A stretch of DNA of 64,000 nt from Paenibacillus_E sp042676385. Lineage in GTDB: Bacteria; Bacillota; Bacilli; Paenibacillales; NBRC-103111. Location: assembly GCF_042676385.1 (NCBI RefSeq), contig NZ_JBHTHA010000037.1, positions 1 through 64,000 on the forward strand, read 5' to 3'. Shown here in pieces: positions 58,276 to 64,000 of this stretch; the first letter of the stretch is position 1; each line of letters begins with the position of its first letter. The notes under the pieces are model-generated. The model had not been told where the DNA came from. It ran no database searches and was given only the letters and a program-made list of their open reading frames with translations. A program made the translations under genes and the position numbers.

Positions 58276-59298
58276 ATGAAAATGTTATCAGCTAAAAAGA
58301 AAATGATTTCTGCTGCAGCTTTCATGTTACTCGCTACGACTGTATTGGCAGCTTGCGGCACGACGAAGCCCGCACAAGCTCCCGCGGAGACAGGAGCGGC
58401 GGCAACAACGGCAGCAAAAGCAAACACGGATAAAATGTACATTCCTGTGATTTCCAAAGGTTTTCAGCATCAGTTCTGGCAAGCCGTGAAATTAGGCGCT
58501 GAAAAAGCATCGAAAGAGTTTAATGTGGACATTACCTTCGAAGGACCTGAAACCGAGCAGCAAGTGGACAAACAGATCGAAATGCTGCAAGCAGCGCTTG
58601 GTAAAAAGCCTGCGGCTATCGCCTTCGCGGCGCTGGACAGCAAAGCGGCATCTCCGCTTCTGGAGAAGGCGAAATCGTCTAAAATTCCGGTGGTCGGGTT
58701 CGACTCCGGCGTAGACAGCGATATCCCGGTAACAACAGCAGCTACGGATAATAAAGCTGCTGCAGCGCTCGCCGCTGACAAGATGGCGGAGTTTATCGGC
58801 AAAGAAGGCGAAATCGCACTTGTCGTGCACGACCAAACGAGCCGCACTGGCGTCGACCGACGAGACGGTTTCACCAACCGGATCAAAGAGAAATATCCGA
58901 ATATCAAAATCGTCGATACGCAATACAGCGGCGACCAGCTGAAGGCGACGGATTTAACGAAAGCGATCATCCAGGCGCATCCGAACGTCAAAGGTATTTT
59001 CGGGTCCAATGAAGGCGCGGCAATTGGTGTTATTAACGGCGTAACGGAGTTGAAGAAGGACGGTAAAATCGTAATTGTCGGTTATGACTCCGGCAAGCTG
59101 CAAAAGGACGCGATCCGCAGCGGTAAAATGGCCGGCGCTGTAACCCAAGATCCGATCGGCATCGGGTACTGGGCGGTAAAAGCTGCCGTTCAAGCCGTTA
59201 AGGGTGAATCGGTGCCGAAAAGCATCGATACCGGCTTTCACTGGTATGATAAAACGAATATGGATTCGGCGGAAATTAAGCCGCTTCTCTACGATTAA
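58276..59298 (+). CDS. rbsB: Ribose-type sugar-binding lipoprotein
   Basis: A 340-residue type I binding protein. A lipoprotein signal ends at LAAC (Cys near residue 26), then an Ala/Pro-rich linker (about 28-52) leads to the two-lobe fold. FWQAVKLGAEKASKEF, ETEQQVDKQIEMLQAALGKKPAAIAFAALD (in parts), NEGAAIGVINGV and VIVGYDSGKLQKDAI are typical. It is anchored outside and delivers a sugar to RbsC. The exact sugar, ribose, allose or a polyol, is not determined. The operon ends at a strong terminator. Confidence 0.88.
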   Translation: MKMLSAKKKMISAAAFMLLATTVLAACGTTKPAQAPAETGAAATTAAKANTDKMYIPVISKGFQHQFWQAVKLGAEKASKEFNVDITFEGPETEQQVDKQIEMLQAALGKKPAAIAFAALDSKAASPLLEKAKSSKIPVVGFDSGVDSDIPVTTAATDNKAAAALAADKMAEFIGKEGEIALVVHDQTSRTGVDRRDGFTNRIKEKYPNIKIVDTQYSGDQLKATDLTKAIIQAHPNVKGIFGSNEGAAIGVINGVTELKKDGKIVIVGYDSGKLQKDAIRSGKMAGAVTQDPIGIGYWAVKAAVQAVKGESVPKSIDTGFHWYDKTNMDSAEIKPLLYD

Positions 59299-59301
59299 AA
59301 G

Positions 59302-59348
59302 AAAAACCTTCCAGAGCGGATGAACGTACCGCTCAGGAAGGTTTTTTT
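59302..59348. terminator. Bidirectional terminator after rbsB
   Basis: AAAAACCTTCC-GAGCGG pairs with CCGCTC-GGAAGGTTTTT. It serves rbsB and the convergent glutaminase. Confidence 0.88.
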
Positions 59349-59354
59349 CTCAAG

Positions 59355-60311
59355 CTAGAACAAACTCCAATCAAACTCCTGCGACAGCTTGCCCAGCAAG
59401 TGAACGCCTGCGGTGCTGTTGCCCTTTGTGTTCAGCGCAGGTCCAACTACGCCGATGCCGTAACGCCCCGGCACCATCGTCAGAATGCCGCCGGACACGC
59501 CGCTTTTGGCGGGCAGCCCGACGTTCATGGCGAATTCGCCGGAAGCGTTGTACATACCGCAGGTAAACATGAACGTCTTGGCGATTTGCACGAAACGGCG
59601 CGGAATTATGCGCTGATTCCGGATTGGATCAACGCCGTTGTGAGCCAGAACGAGCGCCATTCTTGCCAGGTCCGCGCAGTTGACTTCAACCGAGCAATGG
59701 CTGAAATAGACTTCAAGGACATCTTCCACATCATGGTGCAGGACGCCATTGTCCTTGAGAAAATAGGCCAGCGAACGGTTGCGGTGAGCGGTGTCGGCTT
59801 CCGACTTGTGGACGTCTTGATTAATGTCCAGCGTCTCGTTATCTGCTATCTCCCGGAAAAACTTGAGAATGCGGCTCGTTTGCTCAGCTGGACTGCCGCC
59901 GGCAATGAGCGAGGAAATGGCGATGGCGCCCGCATTTATCAGCGGATTGAACGGAATGCCCGGCTCGACCAGCTCCAGCTTTAGCATGGAGTTGAAATCG
60001 TCTCCTGTAGGCTCCATGCCTACCTTGGAGAATACGACTTCCTCACCGCGATCCATCAGTGCCAAAATCAATGTAAATACTTTTGAGATGCTTTGCAGCG
60101 TAAAACGGTATTCATGGTCACCGCTGACGGCGGCGTTGCCCGCGGCATCCATAATACAGATGCCAAGAACATCCTTCGGCGCGCGCGCTAACTCCGGGAT
60201 ATAAGACGCTACATTACCGTCTTCCGTGTGTTTCTTGCTATCCTCGATCCACTCGGGCAGATGGCTGTTCAGATGTCCCCATGTTTCTTCATGTTGGATC
60301 TCGTTGCTCAT
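59355..60311 (-). CDS. glsA: Glutaminase
   Basis: A 318-residue serine-dependent beta-lactamase-fold glutaminase. The catalytic Ser-x-x-Lys is SISKVF (about residues 64-69), followed by GDDFNSMLKLELVEPGIPFNPLINAGAI and the C-terminal KSGVSGGI with a Tyr/Ser switch region. It hydrolyses glutamine to glutamate and ammonia in the cytoplasm. ATG 60311 has AAGGAAC about 11 bases upstream; an ATG 13 codons earlier lacks support. It lies 26 bases after the aldo/keto reductase and is probably co-transcribed with it. Confidence 0.93.
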   Translation of the reverse strand: MSNEIQHEETWGHLNSHLPEWIEDSKKHTEDGNVASYIPELARAPKDVLGICIMDAAGNAAVSGDHEYRFTLQSISKVFTLILALMDRGEEVVFSKVGMEPTGDDFNSMLKLELVEPGIPFNPLINAGAIAISSLIAGGSPAEQTSRILKFFREIADNETLDINQDVHKSEADTAHRNRSLAYFLKDNGVLHHDVEDVLEVYFSHCSVEVNCADLARMALVLAHNGVDPIRNQRIIPRRFVQIAKTFMFTCGMYNASGEFAMNVGLPAKSGVSGGILTMVPGRYGIGVVGPALNTKGNSTAGVHLLGKLSQEFDWSLF

Positions 60312-60337
60312 ACTTAGTCGTTCCTTCCCTGTCCGGT

Positions 60338-61258
60338 CTATGCCTTCCACGCTTGAGGATGGTTGTCGCTGATGAGTTCAGTCGCGCTTGCATTAGCGAT
60401 GACTTGCTCCGGATTCTTACATCCCGGAATAACCGAAGTGACAGCATCATGCTTCAAGCACCAGGCAAGCGCCCATTTGGCCATATCCATGCCTTCGGGG
60501 ACTTCTTCCTTCTGAATGCGCTGTACTTCTTCCAATTTTTGGCGCGTAGCCTCCTGATCGTGACGATGACGTACATCGGTCGTATCAAATACAGCGCCCG
60601 GTTTGTATTTTCCGCTTAAATAACCGCTTGCCAGCGGGACGCGAGCGAGAACACCCAGATCCTGTCGCTGACAGGACGGGAATACGAGATCTTCTGGAGC
60701 CCGATCCAGTCGGTTGTAAACAACCTGAATAGCTTGCGAGTTCACTTTGCTGGAGGCATCCGTTTGATGGATATTGGCGTTACTGCCAATAGATGTGCCA
60801 AGATGGCGGATTTTCCCTGCCTGAATTTGTTTGTCTAAAGTCGTCCAGAGTTCGTCATTATCAAATACGGCATCCGGTCCGGAATGAAATTGATATAAAT
60901 CTATATAGTCCGTTTGCAAAGCCTTAAGCGACGCATCTAGCTGTTTAACGACATCCTCGGCACTAAAGCTATCCGTACGTGTGAAACGCTCATGGAAGTG
61001 GTGCCCGAATTTTGTAGCGACTACCCAATCTTCGCGCTTGCGCCGCGATAAATAGCTGCCGATGAAAGATTCGGACAAATGGTCCCCATAGCATTCAGCG
61101 GTATCAATGAGGTTGATGCCGAGCTCTGCGGCCTGATCCAAAATCGCATCTGCCTCAGCCTGCGTGTAATCCAAGCCCCATTCTCCGCCGAACTGCCAAG
61201 TTCCGACGCCTACGATGGAAACCTTTAATTCCGTTTTTCCGAGTCTGCGGTATTTCAT
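60338..61258 (-). CDS. Aldo/keto reductase
   Basis: A 306-residue AKR in a TIM barrel. The active-site set is visible: Asp and Tyr in NLIDTAECYGDHLSE, Lys in ATKFG and His in DLYQFHSG. The C-terminal SVIPGCKNPEQVIANA helix binds the NADPH phosphate. It reduces aldehydes or ketones with NADPH; the physiological substrate is unknown. AAAAGGAG lies about 7 bases before ATG 61258. It is the first gene of a two-gene unit with glsA. Confidence 0.9.
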   Translation of the reverse strand: MKYRRLGKTELKVSIVGVGTWQFGGEWGLDYTQAEADAILDQAAELGINLIDTAECYGDHLSESFIGSYLSRRKREDWVVATKFGHHFHERFTRTDSFSAEDVVKQLDASLKALQTDYIDLYQFHSGPDAVFDNDELWTTLDKQIQAGKIRHLGTSIGSNANIHQTDASSKVNSQAIQVVYNRLDRAPEDLVFPSCQRQDLGVLARVPLASGYLSGKYKPGAVFDTTDVRHRHDQEATRQKLEEVQRIQKEEVPEGMDMAKWALAWCLKHDAVTSVIPGCKNPEQVIANASATELISDNHPQAWKA

Positions 61259-61424
61259 AGCGATCACTCCTTTTCGGTTATCTAAAACCATTAAACGCTA
61301 TAGCTTGATCGATGTCAAAAGAAACCATAAGACAACATTTTTTATTTTATATTAATGTTCGAACTTGTGAAATCATCTACTGTTAAATAGAACTTTCATA
61401 GAAAGAGAAAGGGAGGACAACCTG

Positions 61425-61946
61425 ATGAAATCCATCCTGAAAATCGCGAAAGAATGGGTGCCCAGCATTGCATTTGCTGTTATTCTGGCACTTGTCATTA
61501 ACACTTATGTAGCGCAAGCGATGACTGTACCCACAGGTTCTATGCTGCCGACGATTCAATTGAAGGACGAGCTGATCGTTGAGAAAATGAAGCCGCTCAC
61601 TGATTTTAAATTTGGTGATATCGTCGTTTTTTGGCCGCCTCTCCAGGGCAATAAGGACCGTTATGTGAAACGGCTGATCGGTTTGCCGGGCGATACGATC
61701 GAGGTCAAGGACGGAGCCTTATACCGCAATGGCGAAAAGGTTGACGAACCCTATGTGAAGTCGCCAATGACTTATACATTCAATAAAGTGACCGTACCCG
61801 CGGGTAACTATTTTTTCCTCGGGGATAATCGAAATGACAGCTATGACTCACATTTATGGCCAACACCTTTTGTACCCGAAAAAGATTTGATCGGAAAAGC
61901 CGTCTTCCGGTTATTCCCTCTTAATCATATCGGAACTATTGAATGA
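61425..61946 (+). CDS. sipS: Type I signal peptidase
   Basis: A 173-residue enzyme with one N-terminal helix (about residues 12-32), anchored with its catalytic domain outside. Ser39 (PTGSMLPTI) and Lys82 (RYVKRLIGLPGD) form the Ser-Lys dyad, and GDNRNDSYDSHLW is box E. It removes Sec and Tat signal peptides, such as those of the secreted enzymes in this window. GGGAGG precedes the ATG. Several paralogues are usual in Bacilli, so this may not be the only one. Confidence 0.94.
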   Translation: MKSILKIAKEWVPSIAFAVILALVINTYVAQAMTVPTGSMLPTIQLKDELIVEKMKPLTDFKFGDIVVFWPPLQGNKDRYVKRLIGLPGDTIEVKDGALYRNGEKVDEPYVKSPMTYTFNKVTVPAGNYFFLGDNRNDSYDSHLWPTPFVPEKDLIGKAVFRLFPLNHIGTIE

Positions 61947-61990
61947 AAAAACGCTCCTACCCTCTATACAAGAGGATGGGAGCATTTTTT
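61946..61990. terminator. Bidirectional terminator
   Basis: AAAAAACGCTCC-TACCCTCT pairs with AGAGGATGGGAGCATTTTTT, with two mismatches, between convergent genes. Confidence 0.85.
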
Positions 61991-61995
61991 GTTAT

Positions 61996-63642
61996 TTACG
62001 CAAGCCCCGTGGAAACTTCTGTTTCGGATTCGGGCTTTTTGGATTTACGGTCGGATATTTTGATCTGCCCGATGAAGAATGTGAGCACCGCTCCGAGCAG
62101 AACGAAGACTAAACCGATGATGAATACTTGGTGAAGTGAAGTAACAAGCGCATCTTTTAAAATCGGAAGCATATGATCCACAAATTCCTTCGGCATTTTT
62201 GCCAGTGTTTCAGGGCTAAGAAGCGAAGAATACAAGCCCTGGGGGTTCGTATGGATCATATTTGTCATCTGATTCGCCATCTCGCTTGCTTGCGCCGGCA
62301 ATTGTTTGACGACGGGTGTTAGATTTTGCTCCAACAAAACGGTAGATTTATGATTCATTACGGCGCCGAGAATCGTCATGCCGAAGGTACCCCCGATTTG
62401 GCGGAAAAATTGGCTGGATGACGTAACCACGCCAAGCTCGGATTTCGGGAAGCTTTCCTGTAAGGCGAGAGTCAAGATCGGCATAACCAGACCCATTCCC
62501 AAACCAAGGATCAGCATATAGCTCGATGCGAGAAGCTTAGTTGTATCAATGCTCATCGTACTTAGCAAATAGAAGCCAGCAGCCATGATCAGCATGCCGA
62601 GCAGCATTTGCTTGCGTACGCCGATTTTTTGAATGAATTGGCCGGAGATGATGCTGGCTACAATCATGGTTAACATCATTGGCGTCATCACGGTGCCGGA
62701 AGCGGAGGCGCTAATGCCCACGATGCCTTGCATAAACAGGGGCACGAACATGATCGCGCCGAACATGCCGACAGACATCAGGAAGCCGATACCGTTGATC
62801 GTTGTAAATATGCGGTTTTTGAACAGACGTACGGGAAGAATCGGTTCCTTGGCTCTGCTTTCGATGATGGCGAAGGAAACTAAAGAAATTACGGCCAGTA
62901 CGAAAAGGCAAACGATTTGCCAAGAGCCCCATGCGTAATCTTTACCGCCAAAGGTTAAGGCGAGCAATAAGCTCACGACCCCGACAATCATGGTCACAAT
63001 GCCAGGAATGTCAATTTTCACGCCGCCGGTTGCTTTATGCTTAGGTAAGGCAATTGCAATTAAAATAACGGCCAGAATACCAACAGGCAGATTGATATAA
63101 AACACCCAACGCCAGTTCAAAGAGTCAACGATCCAGCCGCCGACCTGCGGACCAATTACGGTTGATAATCCGAAAATAGCCCCGAAAACGCCCTGCCATT
63201 TGGCACGCTGTTTCCCAGTGAACAAATCCCCGATAATAATCATGGCCATCGGCATCATAATACCGCCGCCAATCCCTTGCAAGCCGCGGAACCAAATGAG
63301 TTCAGTCATATTTTGAGCGAGACCGCAGAGCGCAGACGCTCCGATAAAGATCAATAGACCTGTCACATAAACGACGCGGCGGCCGATCAAATCCGCCAAC
63401 TTACCGGCGATCGGTACGACTACCGTTGAAGTCAGCATATAAGCAGTCGTCAACCAGGCCATGAGGCCGAGTCCGCCGAATTCACCGACGATGCGCGGCA
63501 TCGCAGTTCCTACAATGGTTCCGTCTAATGCGCCGAACAGCATAGCGATAATAAGCCCCGTTAACAACAGCCCTCGGTTCTTAAGTGCTGGAGCGGCTTT
63601 CGCTTCTAATGAGCTAGCCGCATTTTCTTGTATGTTCTCCAT
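61996..63642 (-). CDS. DHA2-family MFS multidrug exporter
   Basis: A 548-residue, 14-helix protein of the EmrB/QacA drug:H+ antiporter type. Motif A is GKLADLIGRRVVY (loop 2-3), motif B lies in WFRGLQGIGGGIM and motif C in GPQVGGWIVDSLNWRWVFYINLP (the motif D1-C region of DHA2). An enlarged loop between helices 13 and 14 is present. It exports hydrophobic or cationic drugs. GGAG precedes the ATG. A MarR gene lies 6 bases upstream on the same strand, and the two form a typical repressor/exporter operon. Confidence 0.92.
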   Translation of the reverse strand: MENIQENAASSLEAKAAPALKNRGLLLTGLIIAMLFGALDGTIVGTAMPRIVGEFGGLGLMAWLTTAYMLTSTVVVPIAGKLADLIGRRVVYVTGLLIFIGASALCGLAQNMTELIWFRGLQGIGGGIMMPMAMIIIGDLFTGKQRAKWQGVFGAIFGLSTVIGPQVGGWIVDSLNWRWVFYINLPVGILAVILIAIALPKHKATGGVKIDIPGIVTMIVGVVSLLLALTFGGKDYAWGSWQIVCLFVLAVISLVSFAIIESRAKEPILPVRLFKNRIFTTINGIGFLMSVGMFGAIMFVPLFMQGIVGISASASGTVMTPMMLTMIVASIISGQFIQKIGVRKQMLLGMLIMAAGFYLLSTMSIDTTKLLASSYMLILGLGMGLVMPILTLALQESFPKSELGVVTSSSQFFRQIGGTFGMTILGAVMNHKSTVLLEQNLTPVVKQLPAQASEMANQMTNMIHTNPQGLYSSLLSPETLAKMPKEFVDHMLPILKDALVTSLHQVFIIGLVFVLLGAVLTFFIGQIKISDRKSKKPESETEVSTGLA

Positions 63643-63648
63643 ATAAGC

Positions 63649-64000
63649 TCACACTCCTTTTAAAATCTCTGTTTTAGAATAGAATGCCGCCAACTTTTCA
63701 AAAGCTCCCACAAGAACGGCCAGTTCTTCCGGCGGAAGCTGAGATAAGCCGCGGGCCATAACCTCTTTATGAACATCCTCAGCCTTCTTTAAGACTTCTT
63801 CGCCAAGCGGGGTCAGCTCGACTAAAACGATTCTTCGATCCGTTTCATGATGCTTGCGAATCACATGACCGCTTTGCACAAGACGGTCAATCATGACTGT
63901 AATCGCGCTTGGTTTAACGCCCATTTTCTCAGCAAGATGTGTTTGTTTAGGCGTTTTTTCTTGACGTATCATGTAAAGCATAAAAAATTGAGGCATTGTC
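63649..64000 (-). CDS. MarR-family regulator (partial, 5' end missing)
   Basis: The last about 116 residues of a MarR protein. The winged helix reads MGVKPSAITVMIDRLVQSGHVIRKHHETDRRIVLVELT with the Arg-rich wing, and the C-terminal dimer helix follows. The reading frame continues to the window edge without a ribosome site at the ATG 63996, so the real start lies beyond. It is directly followed by the DHA2 exporter, which it probably represses together with itself. Confidence 0.85.
   Translation of the reverse strand, partial: TMPQFFMLYMIRQEKTPKQTHLAEKMGVKPSAITVMIDRLVQSGHVIRKHHETDRRIVLVELTPLGEEVLKKAEDVHKEVMARGLSQLPPEELAVLVGAFEKLAAFYSKTEILKGV

Overview
The window looks like chromosome of a spore-forming Firmicute, most probably Paenibacillus or a close relative. 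The support is strong AGGAGG-type ribosome sites, moderate GC, CotF-type coat proteins, a PAS-rich sporulation-type kinase, DUF3231, CD3324-family and UPF0145 genes, Bacillus-type cre, Fur and preQ1 control sites, and several dispersed intergenic repeats. The taxonomic call is an inference from gene content. There are no rRNA or tRNA genes, no CRISPR array and no prophage. The only clear mobile-element trace is the 3' end of a group II intron at the left edge.

Layout. 1-640: intron end, one copy of a ~290 bp dispersed repeat, and a promoter with TetR-like sites. 660-4120: small DUF2306-like membrane protein, secreted NlpC/P60 hydrolase, LysR and MarR regulators, F420-reductase-like oxidoreductase. 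4280-8660: two coat proteins, a DeoR regulator, a TetR/membrane protein/ABA4-like set joined by two matching 20 bp palindromes, and queF under a preQ1-I riboswitch. 9442-13415: a cytoplasmic parvulin isomerase next to a 1026-residue ABC exporter with two cyclic-nucleotide-binding domains and a C39 peptidase, with no precursor peptide recognised nearby. 13485-21315: an MFS transporter, then a ketone-body locus (LysR, GntP permease, hydroxybutyrate dehydrogenase, scoA, scoB, thiolase) broken up by a MITE-like insertion and a repeat-rich gap. 21415-26916: second copy of the ~290 bp repeat, a small unknown gene with a structured leader, a LacI regulator, a three-PAS kinase, thyA-folA-yciI.

27046-38371: a secreted GH43 enzyme with a cre site, a YcnI-type copper protein behind a two-component pair, a nickel permease with a NikR-like dyad in its promoter, and a phosphonate-type ABC locus (phnC, fused phnE, convergent phnD) beside a cytoplasmic 5'-nucleotidase-family phosphoesterase. 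38446-42796: small membrane protein and UPF0145 pair, an esterase, and the 5-oxoprolinase genes pxpB-pxpC-pxpA. 42916-46018: DUF3231, a stretch of micro-ORFs and GNRA-capped hairpins, a CD3324-like HTH protein, a GGCT-like protein and an MBL-fold enzyme.

46165-50722: a CheY-like protein, an Hpt-REC-GGDEF-REC protein, NikR, and a 7TM-GGDEF diguanylate cyclase. 50804-55481: DUF2203, a YcnJ-type CopC-CopD copper protein, and a Fur-controlled FTR1 iron permease with a duplicated-domain lipoprotein. 55716-64000: an rbsACB-like sugar transporter, aldo/keto reductase and glutaminase, signal peptidase I, and a DHA2 MFS exporter with a MarR regulator cut by the right edge.

Links between genes: NikR probably controls the nickel permease 17 kb away; YcnI and YcnJ look like the two halves of a Bacillus copper-uptake pair that are separate here; the pxp genes turn 5-oxoproline into glutamate, while the GGCT-like protein and the glutaminase are nearby genes of related chemistry with no shown link to them; scoAB and the thiolase convert acetoacetate to acetyl-CoA. 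One hairpin-forming repeat family occurs three times, each time just after a gene's 3' end and in that gene's orientation.
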